This document shows, one piece after another, positions 8,152-16,023 of a stretch of 64,000 nt of DNA (position 1 is the first letter of the stretch; every line of letters begins with the position of its first letter). A model generated the notes under the pieces. The model was not told the origin of the DNA and searched no databases. It saw nothing but the letters and a program-made list of their open reading frames with translations. The translations under genes were made by a program, and so were the position numbers. Origin of the DNA: Paenimyroides baculatum (GTDB lineage: Bacteria > Bacteroidota > Bacteroidia > Flavobacteriales > Flavobacteriaceae); NCBI RefSeq assembly GCF_008629655.1, contig NZ_VWSG01000003.1, positions 36,273-100,272 of the forward strand, in the 5' to 3' direction.

Positions 8152-8345
8152 ACCGGAAAAAATACACAGCAACATATCTACGAAAAGCTCATGAGCAAAG
8201 CAAAAGAGAAACTTTTCTAGACGAAATTATCTATAAGTAAAATTGCTAATGAACTGGGATTTGAGCATTCACAGTCTTACGGTACTCTTTACAAATAGAC
8301 AACGAGTATATCTCCATTGGAATTCTTGCAGTCTTTAATTGATTA
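8152..8345 (+). pseudogene. Remnant of AraC-family regulator (C-terminal HTH)
   Basis: One frame reads HIYEKLMSKAKEKLF, stop, TKLSISKIANELGFEHSQSY, GTLYK, stop, TTSISPLEFLQSL. This is the second half of an AraC/XylS DNA-binding domain, including the classic IANELGFE..SQSF helix and the SPLEFR end. Two in-frame stops and no start make it non-functional. It lies 84 bases before an intact AraC gene whose HTH differs, so it is not its duplicated tail. Confidence 0.7.
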
Positions 8346-8428
8346 CAGCTAAAATCGTAGAAAATTGAATAAAAATATTTTATTTTAAGCACATATTGTT
8401 ATCATAGTCAATTTTATATTTTTGTAAA

Positions 8429-9295
8429 ATGAAAGAATTCAAAGACTTTAAATCTTATAATGAATACCTTGGTTTAAACAAACCTCTTGACAACGACATT
8501 GACGTTGGTTTTTACGACCCGCCAAATATGTTGTCGAAGTCGGAGCCAATTTCGGTGGATTTTTACAGAATTTCTATTAAAATAAATCTTGTCAATAAAA
8601 CAACGCCAAATAGAGAACCGATTACTGCTGTGTTTTTCAACAGTCCTAATCTGGTTGTTCCTGCTGGTTGGGATGTGGAACCAACTTACAGCGGAATGTA
8701 TCTGCAATTATCAAAGAAATTTATTGAAGAAAATCGTTATTTATTTAAAACGTATTTGGATTATGGACAACACGAAGCTTTGTATTTAACGAATGAAGAA
8801 GTGGATGAAATTGCTGCGGTTTTTAAACTGATGATGAAATATTACGAAAGCGAAAAACGAAATTTCAATGTTTTGTTGTCTTATGTAAATGTGTTGGTGT
8901 CGCTGGTAGAAGCGTATTATAAAAGACAATTTTCTACTGACCCAAAACAATACAATCACATCGTAACCGATTTTCAACAAAGCATTATCGATTATTACAA
9001 TCAACCGGTTTCGCAACTTCCGAATGTGCAATATTTTGCAGATAAGTTAGGATTAACCGCAAATTATTTGGGCGATATTGTAAAACATTTTACACAGAAA
9101 TCAGCTTTGGAAAATATTCACGATTATATGATTAAACGAGCCAAAGAATTATTGCTTGAAAATCAAAAAATGAACACAACCGAAGTGGCTTATGAATTGG
9201 GGTTTGAATACCCTAACTACTTTTCAAAATTTTTTAAAAAACAAGTGAATCTTACACCAAAAGAATTTAGATTGCAAGCGATGGGTAAGAATTGA
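8429..9295 (+). CDS. AraC-family transcriptional regulator
   Basis: 288 aa. The N-terminal about 180 residues form a cupin-type sensing domain (AVFFNSPNLVVPAGWDVEPTYSGMYLQL). The C-terminal 100 residues carry two HTH motifs, YFADKLGLTANYLGDIVKHF and TTEVAYELGFEYPNYFSKFFKK, ending LTPKEFR. It probably activates the downstream flavoprotein pair, 234 bases away on the same strand, since AraC proteins of this type often sit beside oxidoreductases. An A-rich leader precedes the ATG. Confidence 0.9.
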   Translation: MKEFKDFKSYNEYLGLNKPLDNDIDVGFYDPPNMLSKSEPISVDFYRISIKINLVNKTTPNREPITAVFFNSPNLVVPAGWDVEPTYSGMYLQLSKKFIEENRYLFKTYLDYGQHEALYLTNEEVDEIAAVFKLMMKYYESEKRNFNVLLSYVNVLVSLVEAYYKRQFSTDPKQYNHIVTDFQQSIIDYYNQPVSQLPNVQYFADKLGLTANYLGDIVKHFTQKSALENIHDYMIKRAKELLLENQKMNTTEVAYELGFEYPNYFSKFFKKQVNLTPKEFRLQAMGKN

Positions 9296-9310
9296 AAACA
9301 TGCGGAATTC

Positions 9311-9392
9311 GCAGCCCGACTTGAACGGAGCTCTTTTTGTGAGGAGGTACGACGAGCAAAAAAGCGGGAGTGGAAGGCGGATTAAGCTGCCC
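9311..9392. repeat. GC-richer structured intergenic element
   Basis: Just after the AraC stop lies a GC-richer block bounded by GCAGC (9311-9315) and GCTGC (9386-9390), with an inner pairing of CTCTTTTTG with CAAAAAAG. From memory, similar GGAGGTACGACGA-type blocks recur between genes in flavobacterial genomes. It may act as a terminator or processing site. Confidence 0.4.
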
Positions 9393-9528
9393 AAATAAAA
9401 ATTATAAATACTCTTATTTCAGAACGTTTTTTTCGTAATCAGTAATTTGTTTCTTTTTTTGTAGTAATCTGTTTCCGTGGGTCGCAATGCAAGGATTTAC
9501 CTTTGTCTTATCATTTTAAAATAAAAAT

Positions 9529-10221
9529 ATGAAAGCAAAAATCATAATCATAACATTGGTGGCAATAGTATTCGGAAGCAATTTATTTGGACAAACTAAA
9601 CCTTCAAAAGAAAATTCTAAACAGAAAACGGTTTTATTAATCAACACTCATTTGACTTATCCAGGCTGGTCTGAAGGGAAATTGAATGCTTCATTTTATA
9701 AGGTCGCCAAAGACTTTTTCATTTCTAAAAATTACAAAATTTTGGAAACAAAAGTTGAAAATGGTTACAATCCAGATGAGGAAGTTGAAAAACATTTGCA
9801 AGCCGATATTGTCATTCTGCAAACGCCCGTGAATTGGGAAAATACGCCTTGGATTTACAAAAAATATGTAGATGAAGTTTTTAACAGTGCATTGAAAAGC
9901 AAAACATTCCTTTCCGGCGATGGTCGTTCAGAAGCCGAAGGTTCAAAACAATACGGAATGGGTGGAAAAATGCAGGGCAAAAAATTTATGATTTCTGCCA
10001 CTTGGAATGCACCAAAAGAAAGTTTCAACAATCCTGAAAATCCACTTTGGAAAGGTAAGTCAGCCGATGATGCTTTGTTTAATATAGCTGCAAACTATTT
10101 ATTCACGGGCTTTGAAGTGGTTCCCGGACATTATTGTTACGATGTGTATCACAACAAACACATCAAGGAAGATTTAGAAAATTATCCTGCCTATTTGCAG
10201 AAAGTGTTCAACATTAAATAA
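9529..10221 (+). CDS. MdaB-like NAD(P)H quinone reductase with signal peptide
   Basis: 230 aa. A signal peptide (KIIIITLVAIVFGSNLFG, cut before QTK) precedes a flavodoxin-like MdaB fold: VLLINTHLTYPGWSEGKLN, ILQTPVNWENTPWIYKKYVDEVF (flavin loop), GKMQGKKFMISATWNAP. MdaB proteins reduce quinones with NAD(P)H and FAD and protect against oxidative stress. Export is odd for an NAD(P)H enzyme. Compared with the next gene, WFGAPW is changed to WENTPW in the flavin loop, so binding may differ. First of a tandem pair, 21 bases apart; likely a duplication followed by gain of a leader. Confidence 0.85.
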   Translation: MKAKIIIITLVAIVFGSNLFGQTKPSKENSKQKTVLLINTHLTYPGWSEGKLNASFYKVAKDFFISKNYKILETKVENGYNPDEEVEKHLQADIVILQTPVNWENTPWIYKKYVDEVFNSALKSKTFLSGDGRSEAEGSKQYGMGGKMQGKKFMISATWNAPKESFNNPENPLWKGKSADDALFNIAANYLFTGFEVVPGHYCYDVYHNKHIKEDLENYPAYLQKVFNIK

Positions 10222-10242
10222 ATTTATTCAATAGCAATTACA

Positions 10243-10845
10243 ATGAAATCAAATAAAAAAGTACTCTTAATCAATACTCATTTAAACTATCCAAACTGGT
10301 CGGAAGGTTTATTGAATGACGCTTTCCACCAAAAAGCAAAAGAATTTTTCCTATCCAAAGGACTTGAAGTTTTAGAAACCAAAGTAGAAGACGGTTACAA
10401 TGCAGACGAAGAAGTAGAAAAACATTTGGAAGCGGATTTTATCATTTTGCAAACACCAATAAATTGGTTTGGTGCACCGTGGATTTACAAAAAATATGTG
10501 GATGAAGTTTTTAACAGCGGATTGCACAGTGCTAAATTTCTTTCAGGCGATGGCAGAACCCGTGAAGATGCAACCCGACAATATGGAACAGGCGGAAAAA
10601 TGCAAGGAAAAAAGTTTATGGTTTCTTCCACCTGGAATGCACCGAAAGCAAGTTTCGACGATCCCAACCAAATACTTTTTGAAGGTAGAAGTACGGCAGA
10701 TGTTCTTATTCAAATTACCAGCAATTATCGTTTTTGCGGTGTTGAAATCGTGGCTGACTATAATTGTTTTGACATTTTCAAAGATGGCGACATTGTAGGA
10801 TGTTTGGAAAATTATCCGAAACATTTGGATAAAAATTTGATATAA
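10243..10845 (+). CDS. MdaB-like NAD(P)H quinone reductase (cytoplasmic)
   Basis: 200 aa, close in size to E. coli MdaB (193). Motifs: LLINTHLNYPNWSEGLLND, QTPINWFGAPWIYKKYVDEVF, FLSGDGRTREDATRQYGTGG, MQGKKFMVSSTWNAP, and LENYPKHL near the end. These align along the whole length with E. coli MdaB. It reduces quinones in a two-electron step. It has no signal peptide, unlike its upstream paralogue, with which it shares most residues. Probably one transcript with it, possibly driven by the AraC regulator. Confidence 0.9.
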   Translation: MKSNKKVLLINTHLNYPNWSEGLLNDAFHQKAKEFFLSKGLEVLETKVEDGYNADEEVEKHLEADFIILQTPINWFGAPWIYKKYVDEVFNSGLHSAKFLSGDGRTREDATRQYGTGGKMQGKKFMVSSTWNAPKASFDDPNQILFEGRSTADVLIQITSNYRFCGVEIVADYNCFDIFKDGDIVGCLENYPKHLDKNLI

Positions 10846-10961
10846 GTGCATCATTTCAAAGCGGTTGATCTAAAATAACAGCAATTATAAAAGGCTGGAA
10901 ACCATAAGATAAAGATTCTTCGTTACTTAAGTTTAAACCTTAAAATAATGATTTAAAAAAA

Positions 10962-10996
10962 ATAAGCAACTAGGTTTATAAAAACACAGTTGCTTA
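10962..10996. terminator. Hairpin after flavoprotein pair
   Basis: Perfect 10-bp stem ATAAGCAACT / AGTTGCTTAT with a 15-base loop. Probably ends the flavoprotein transcript, though the T-run is weak. The rest of 10846-11124 holds nothing recognised. Confidence 0.5.
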
Positions 10997-11124
10997 TCCT
11001 TAAAAAAGAAATTGTTATGAAAGTATAAATATATCATTTAAATCACTAAAAACCAGTTAAAAGGAAGCTAAATAAAAGTAAAATAAGAGTTTTTAACAGA
11101 ATTACATCTATATTTTTTAAAAAA

Positions 11125-11484
11125 CTAAAAGCTAAGGTTATCTTTTTTTTCTATGACATATGCTTTTACTCCTGCTATTTTTCCATTTTCAAACTTCCAA
11201 ACATCGCAATAATCATAGTGGGTATCAGCTCCATCTTTACTCTTTAAAGTTATCTGACCTGTAACGATTACAAAATTGTCTTTTCCCACCGTTGTATCAA
11301 CAGTAAACACAGGTGGTTCCCAATAAAATTCCTTCATGTAATTTAGAACTTCCATTTTACCCGATAGTATTCGATCACCAATAAAAACCCATGTGGTATC
11401 TTCTGTACAATAGGCTAAAAAGTTCTCGTATTTTCCTTTTTTTACAAATTCGTTTGCTTCATGTAAAATTGCTGCGTTACTCAT
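11125..11484 (-). CDS. NTF2/SnoaL-like protein
   Basis: 119 aa with the NTF2-like pattern: an N-terminal helix (AAILHEANEFVKKGKYENFLAYCTEDTTWVFIGDRILSGKMEVLNYMKEF) and a beta sheet (VTGQITLKSKDGADTHYDYCDVWKFENGKIAGVKAYVIE). This subgroup binds small ligands or acts as an isomerase; no catalytic set can be assigned. It stands alone; substrate and partner unknown. Confidence 0.82.
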   Translation of the reverse strand: MSNAAILHEANEFVKKGKYENFLAYCTEDTTWVFIGDRILSGKMEVLNYMKEFYWEPPVFTVDTTVGKDNFVIVTGQITLKSKDGADTHYDYCDVWKFENGKIAGVKAYVIEKKDNLSF

Positions 11485-11925
11485 ATTTGTTTGTTTAATT
11501 GTTAGATTGTTTAGTTGATTGTAAAGGAAGTTGTTATAGAATGACTTCCTTTAATTTTATCAAATAAATTTATCATTGCCGTTTCAAATAATAAAACGTG
11601 TAATTAAAACGATTGAATGGTTTGTAACTAAAAACATTCAACACAACACATGTAAGCTATTATATAATTATAGTTAAGGGCATCAATACGTATCTTTTAT
11701 TGATGCCCCTAATTACTAAAATAAAAAAGATTTATACCTAAAGATACAAAACATACGCTATTTACAAAGTTAACGAAGTTATAAAATACCGAACAAAACA
11801 TTTCTCAAGTAGGTTTTATACTGAAATTAACACCCTAAAACCGTCATTAAATTGAATTAAGCTGTTAAATGAAATGTCTTTTAAACGAAACTACAATAGT
11901 TTTATAAGAAATAAACATCAGCCGT
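11485..11925. other. Intergenic with one perfect hairpin
   Basis: 440 bases without a gene. A perfect 11-bp stem GGGCATCAATA / TATTGATGCCC with a 9-base loop lies at 11678-11708. It may end the DUF202 transcript from the right, but there is no clear U-run. Nothing else recognised. Confidence 0.4.
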
Positions 11926-12219
11926 TTAATTGCTATTCAGATATTCTGTCTTATAATCTCCAATGTGTTGTTCGCTTAATTTAATCATCTTTTTGTTTCT
12001 AAAATAATTAGCTACACCGTAAAGCAACAGCATAAAAGAAATGATAAAGAACGTCCACATTACCAAATGCGTTTCGGAAAATTTAAAAAAACTATCTATA
12101 GAAAGACCTGCTACGAAAAAATACATTGCCGTTCTAACAAATGCCAGCAAAGCGGTTTGGTTTGCCAAATGTGTACGTTGAAGTGCTAATTTTTCTCGTA
12201 AAATAAGATCTTTATTCAT
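11926..12219 (-). CDS. DUF202/YidH-like membrane protein
   Basis: 97 aa. The N-terminal amphipathic NKDLILREKLALQRTHLANQTALLAFVRTA is the DUF202 signature, followed by two transmembrane helices (MYFFVAGLSIDSFF and MWTFFIISFMLLLYGVANYF). Found widely in bacterial inner membranes; no biochemical role established. The -7 box TATCTTTG lies 25 bases upstream. Confidence 0.85.
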   Translation of the reverse strand: MNKDLILREKLALQRTHLANQTALLAFVRTAMYFFVAGLSIDSFFKFSETHLVMWTFFIISFMLLLYGVANYFRNKKMIKLSEQHIGDYKTEYLNSN

Positions 12220-12244
12220 AATTGATTTTTTAAGCCCCGTTCTA

Positions 12245-12252
12245 CAAAGATA
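12245..12252 (-). promoter_or_regulatory. -7 box TATCTTTG for DUF202 gene
   Basis: Exact Bacteroidota -7 motif on the minus strand, 25 bases before the ATG. Confidence 0.55.
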
Positions 12253-12332
12253 GCAACATTCATTTGAAAATCTATTTTGAATGTAAACTGCAAGATTCGT
12301 GTATTATTAGAATTCTTTCAGGCGCGATACGT

Positions 12333-12340
12333 TATCTTTG
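12333..12340 (+). promoter_or_regulatory. -7 box TATCTTTG for DUF3050 gene
   Basis: Exact TAnnTTTG motif, 12 bases before the ATG at 12353. It rules out an upstream TTG start at 12338, which would lie inside the box, and implies a very short leader. Confidence 0.55.
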
Positions 12341-12352
12341 CAAAAAAATATC

Positions 12353-13129
12353 ATGACTTCAATAAACGAAATAAACAGTTACATACAGCCCCAAAAGGAA
12401 AAACTCATCAACCATTCCTTATACAAAAAGATTGTTACCATTGCCGATTTGCAACAATTTCTAAAGGTTCATGTTTATGCCGTGTGGGATTTTATGTCGT
12501 TGTTAAAAGCGTTACAATCAAAACTTACCTGTACAACAAGCCCATGGTTTGCTTTTCCCAATCCTGAAGTTCGTTACCTTATCAACGAAATTGTTCTTGC
12601 AGAAGAATCTGATTTAACTTTAGACGGAAAAAGATTGAGCCATTTTGAAATGTATCTGGAAGCTATGCGCAAAAGCAATACCGATACCGTACAAATTGAA
12701 ACCTTTTTAAAAAGCGTACAGGAAACAGATATATTTAATGCGATAAAATTGAGCACGCTTCACCCAAATATCAAAGAATTTCTAACATTTACTTTTGAGG
12801 TTATTAAAGCAGGCAACCCCCATGAAATAGCCGCTGCATTTACTTTTGGGCGTGAAGACCTGATACCGAATATGTTTACAGAAATGCTTAAAGAATTTAA
12901 ACTGCGTTTTAAAGATACCGATCTTACCGATCTTGTTTATTACTTTGAACGCCATATTGAACTGGACGCAGACGAGCACGGTCCCATGGCATTTGAGATG
13001 ATTGCCTACTTATGCGGAAATGATGCTGTAAGATGGAATGAAACTGCACAAACAGCAGTTACATCGTTAGAAAAAAGGATAAGATTATGGGATGCGATTG
13101 AAGAATTAATTGATAAAAACAGTCATTAA
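12353..13129 (+). CDS. DUF3050 protein
   Basis: 258 aa, start ATG 12353. Motifs: LINHSLYKKIVTIADLQQFLKVHVYAVWDFMSLLKALQSKLTC, WFAFPNPEVRYLINEIVLAEESD, HFEMYLEAM, then FTFGREDLIPNMF and YYFERHIELDADEHGPMA. The His/Glu pattern (HVYAVWDF, EIVLAEE, FGRED, ERHIELDADEHG) resembles heme-oxygenase-like or diiron helical folds, so it may bind metal. Family function is unknown. Monocistronic, ended by a strong bidirectional terminator. Confidence 0.85.
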   Translation: MTSINEINSYIQPQKEKLINHSLYKKIVTIADLQQFLKVHVYAVWDFMSLLKALQSKLTCTTSPWFAFPNPEVRYLINEIVLAEESDLTLDGKRLSHFEMYLEAMRKSNTDTVQIETFLKSVQETDIFNAIKLSTLHPNIKEFLTFTFEVIKAGNPHEIAAAFTFGREDLIPNMFTEMLKEFKLRFKDTDLTDLVYYFERHIELDADEHGPMAFEMIAYLCGNDAVRWNETAQTAVTSLEKRIRLWDAIEELIDKNSH

Positions 13130-13154
13130 AATTAAAAATATTAAAGTACGATAC

Positions 13155-13185
13155 AACAAAACCGATCATCTGGATCGGTTTTGTT
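13155..13185. terminator. Bidirectional terminator after DUF3050 gene
   Basis: Perfect 13-bp stem AACAAAACCGATC / GATCGGTTTTGTT with a 5-base loop, flanked by A/T runs that work in both directions. It separates DUF3050 from the convergent small gene at 13281. Confidence 0.85.
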
Positions 13186-13280
13186 ATTAATTGCGATAGC
13201 TATCGTATTCTTCTTTTGATATATTCCGTAAGCTGATTTGGTTGTACCGCTTTAAATTGTCAAAAAAAGCAGTGTTTTTT

Positions 13281-13481
13281 TTAAACCTCATCATTCATTT
13301 CAAACAAATAATAATGCGAGTTAATTTTTATCAGCACGTTTTTACTGTTTGCTGTAGCAGCATCTACTGCAGTACCTTTATCTGCCCTTATTACATAATA
13401 GCCGTTATTAATCAGGTGGTAACCGTTTTCAAATACAGTAATAAAAGTAGAATCGCCTGTGTACGTTTTTAGTTTTTTCAT
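13281..13481 (-). CDS. Small hypothetical protein
   Basis: 66 aa starting MKKLKTYTGDSTFITVFENGYHLINNGYYVIR and ending HYYLFEMNDEV. It has alternating beta-strand character and no signal or membrane segment. I do not recognise a family. It sits alone between terminators, and the ATG follows an AATAATAAGCT leader. Composition and length look like a real small gene; function unknown. Confidence 0.55.
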   Translation of the reverse strand: MKKLKTYTGDSTFITVFENGYHLINNGYYVIRADKGTAVDAATANSKNVLIKINSHYYLFEMNDEV

Positions 13482-13657
13482 AGCTTATTATTTTATTGTT
13501 GTTACCTAAAAACACAACTTTTACAACTAAAATTTCTTTTAAAAACAAATACTTAAAACTGTTTTGTATTGAATTTTACATGCCAATGTGACACAAATTT
13601 TGGTAAAAGGTATAAAGTTTGCAGCTTAAATTACGATTTAACACAAAACAATGATAT

Positions 13658-13864
13658 ATGGAACCTAAATTTAAAATTGGAGATGTTGTGGAATTAAACA
13701 GTGGCGGACCACAAATGACAATTACCGTTGCAGAAAATATACACGCGGTAACAAGAAAAAAACTACCATTTAAAGGAATTGTTACCACTGTTTGGTTTGA
13801 ATACAACAGTAAATTTGAATCGAAATTTCCACAAGATGCTTTAAGTCTTACAAAAGAGAATTAA
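13658..13864 (+). CDS. YodC-family (DUF2158) small protein
   Basis: 68 aa. FKIGDVVELNSGGPQMTI at the N-terminus is the family signature, and the C-terminal FPQDAL matches too. These are short SH3-like proteins of unknown role. Relative to E. coli YodC there is an insertion around HAVTRKKLPFKG. It ends before a bidirectional terminator. Confidence 0.85.
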   Translation: MEPKFKIGDVVELNSGGPQMTITVAENIHAVTRKKLPFKGIVTTVWFEYNSKFESKFPQDALSLTKEN

Positions 13865-13905
13865 TTGAACTACTATAGATCTAGAAGCTTTATTTTAAAT
13901 TACAT

Positions 13906-13939
13906 AAAAAACACTTTCAACATTTTGAAAGTGTTTTTT
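13906..13939. terminator. Bidirectional terminator between yodC-like and SDR genes
   Basis: Perfect 15-bp stem AAAAAACACTTTCAA / TTGAAAGTGTTTTTT around loop CATT, with A/T runs on both sides. Confidence 0.88.
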
Positions 13940-13952
13940 TTTTCTTATAAAT

Positions 13953-14942
13953 TTATTGTCTCTTATTACTTTTTATTAATAATGCCAATGCAAAACCCAC
14001 ACCGGCACCTATTAAAACTTTCTTTTTAAACGAACTGTGGTTTTTCAACTCTGGCTTACCATAAATTCTTAAAGGTTCTTTAGATTGTTGCAATATATTT
14101 CCTTGTACATCTGGTCCTTTCTGAAAGTTCATCATCATACGAACAAATGCAAACGCTGCGTAACTGAACGGTTTTGGGAAAATACGATAGATTGTTGTGA
14201 TAAGTCTGGAACTAAAATCAGGATACACATCAGATTTAGGATCCCCAGCAAGTTCTAACATTGTTTGTGCCGTAAGGCGTGGATCTGAAGCTAATGGAGA
14301 AATACCCATTTTAAAACCAGAATATTTTGCAGAGTGCAGATTACCGGTAGAATTTTGCAGTTGCGGATAAATATTACAAATATGAATATCATTATGATTA
14401 GATACTTCTGCCCGAAGACCTTCCATCATTCCTTTTATACCGTATTTTGACGAGGAATAAACAGCACTGAACGGAGCAGGCATCATTCCACCTATAGAAA
14501 TATTATTTATAAGAATACCGTACTGCTGTTCTTTAAAGATTTTTATGGCGTTGTACGCACCGTGCATGTATCCGAAAAGATTTGTTTTAATTACCTGCTC
14601 ATGAATCTCCATAGGTATCTCTTCGAATTTGCCATTTGCCATAACTCCGGCGTTGTTCACCCAAACATCTATCCTACCAAAATGTTCCAAAGTTTTTTCA
14701 GCGATTTTTTCTACGTCTTTTGCAACAGATACATCAGCAGAAATACCTATAGCAACGGCTCCCAAATTAGTACAAATATCTATTACTTCATCAATTCCAT
14801 GTTGTCCGCGGGCAACCAACACTACTTTGCAACACGCTGCTGAAAAGGTTTCGGCAGCTGCACGCCCTACTCCACTGCTTGCACCTGTAATTACAATTAC
14901 TTTACCGCCAATATTATTTTGTATGTGCTGTTTCGTATCCAT
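13953..14942 (-). CDS. SDR-family oxidoreductase with C-terminal extension
   Basis: About 329 aa from the chosen ATG at 14940-14942 (MDTKQHIQ); an ATG 27 bases upstream is less likely. The classical SDR core has TGASSGVGRA, NNAG and YSSSKYGIKG (Tyr/Lys). The catalytic Ser lies in NNISIGG. The C-terminal extension includes MMMNFQKGP and a hydrophobic tail (VLIGAGVGFALALLIKS), so the enzyme may be membrane-anchored. This subgroup is often annotated as a DltE-like or short-chain ketone reductase; substrate unknown. Confidence 0.88.
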   Translation of the reverse strand: MDTKQHIQNNIGGKVIVITGASSGVGRAAAETFSAACCKVVLVARGQHGIDEVIDICTNLGAVAIGISADVSVAKDVEKIAEKTLEHFGRIDVWVNNAGVMANGKFEEIPMEIHEQVIKTNLFGYMHGAYNAIKIFKEQQYGILINNISIGGMMPAPFSAVYSSSKYGIKGMMEGLRAEVSNHNDIHICNIYPQLQNSTGNLHSAKYSGFKMGISPLASDPRLTAQTMLELAGDPKSDVYPDFSSRLITTIYRIFPKPFSYAAFAFVRMMMNFQKGPDVQGNILQQSKEPLRIYGKPELKNHSSFKKKVLIGAGVGFALALLIKSNKRQ

Positions 14943-14969
14943 AGCTATAGTTTTTAAATAATAAAACAT

Positions 14970-15324
14970 TTATTGTGCCACTACAGCGCTTTGTAAGCTA
15001 AAGAACCGGCATATATTAACATATGTAATTGTTTGTTTTATAATTATATAAAGCAACTACGCAATAATGAGAACACTATTAGCAACTTAAGTAGTTTGTA
15101 ATTAACTAAATTAAAGTGGTTATTATAAAGTAGGTTTCTAACGATTTTAACTTGAATATATGTAATTTACAGATTGCTATAGCAATCTTTTTACAAAGAT
15201 TTTTCCTGCTAACATTTTTTAAATCAGCAGTCAGCGCATATTCAATGGAAGTTTGAATACCTCAATCAAAAAAAACCACCCGTTAAGGGTGGTAATTAAG
15301 TACTGTTGTCTACTGTAAATAAAT
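14970..15324. other. Intergenic, no gene seen
   Basis: About 350 AT-rich bases carrying the SDR promoter region and, at the right end, the CsbD terminator. No coding frame or RNA gene recognised. Confidence 0.4.
15275..15293 (-). terminator. Terminator of CsbD gene
   Basis: Stem ACCACCC / GGGTGGT, loop GTTAA, with an A-run on the left that reads as U-run on the minus strand. Confidence 0.8.
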
Positions 15325-15525
15325 TTAGATAGAACGCTCGTCCCAATCCCTAATTTCACGCTCGATATCTTCGCGCGTTCTGCCAGATTTTTCCTGCATT
15401 TTACCTAACATTTCTTCGTATTTTCCTTCTGCAAAGGCTTTATCATCATCAAACCATTCACCGTATTTTTGTTTTACAGCTCCTTTAACTCGGTTCCATT
15501 TTCCTTCCATTTCTAATCTGTCCAT
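15325..15525 (-). CDS. CsbD-family stress protein
   Basis: 66 aa. EMEGKWNRVKGAVKQKYGEWFDDDKAFAEGKYEEMLGKMQEKSGRTREDIEREI is the full CsbD-like pattern. These acidic, mostly disordered or four-helix proteins are induced by general or envelope stress. Two relatives lie at 23.3 and 23.6 kb. Monocistronic, with its own terminator. Confidence 0.9.
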   Translation of the reverse strand: MDRLEMEGKWNRVKGAVKQKYGEWFDDDKAFAEGKYEEMLGKMQEKSGRTREDIEREIRDWDERSI

Positions 15526-15818
15526 AGCAATATATTTTTATGATTAAACTTGCTTTGGTAAAAACAAAAACGATGCAAAAATTACTTCTAGGTATCCAAA
15601 TTTAGTATCATTTACATCATATTTTTTGTGTAATACTGCTCAAGTAAATATGCTACAAGACTATAATGTAAAGCACATAAACAACATTATATCTAGGATA
15701 AAAAATGTTACAACAATAATTTATTTAGTTTATTTATATCTTTTTAAAACTGTAATAATAATAATAATATTAATACACAATTTATACTATTTCGAATATG
15801 TACATTTTGTAGAAATTT

Positions 15819-16010
15819 TAACCAATTACTCTTTTACGGTAACAGAAGTGCATGAAAGTTAAAATTCCGTCATACGGTACTCTTAAAACCATTTGATTTA
15901 CCATAAATTTACCGTTATATTCCCCAATCGCACCGGCGATTAAGTTTCCGCGGACTGTACGAATAACCCTTGCGCCCATCGTTTCGTAATAATTGTTGAA
16001 AACAAATTAA
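15819..16010 (-). pseudogene. Possible gene remnant resembling a GNAT tail
   Basis: One minus frame reads NYYETMGARVIRTV, then GNLIAGAIGEYNGKF, then MVNQMVLRVPYDG. YYETMGA resembles the last helix and strand of GNAT acetyltransferases, but a usual start and N-terminal domain are absent and a stop sits just upstream. It fills the gap between CsbD and the PepSY gene. Family assignment is weak. Confidence 0.3.
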
Positions 16011-16023
16011 ACTGGGGTTTATA

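Noticed and set aside
12338..12352. TTG start for the DUF3050 gene
   Set aside because: It falls inside the TATCTTTG promoter box; ATG 12353 is the natural start.
15626..15862. Open frame rich in Ile/Tyr on the plus strand
   Set aside because: Low-complexity AT-rich translation in an intergenic gap; the opposite strand at 15819-16010 has a more protein-like reading.
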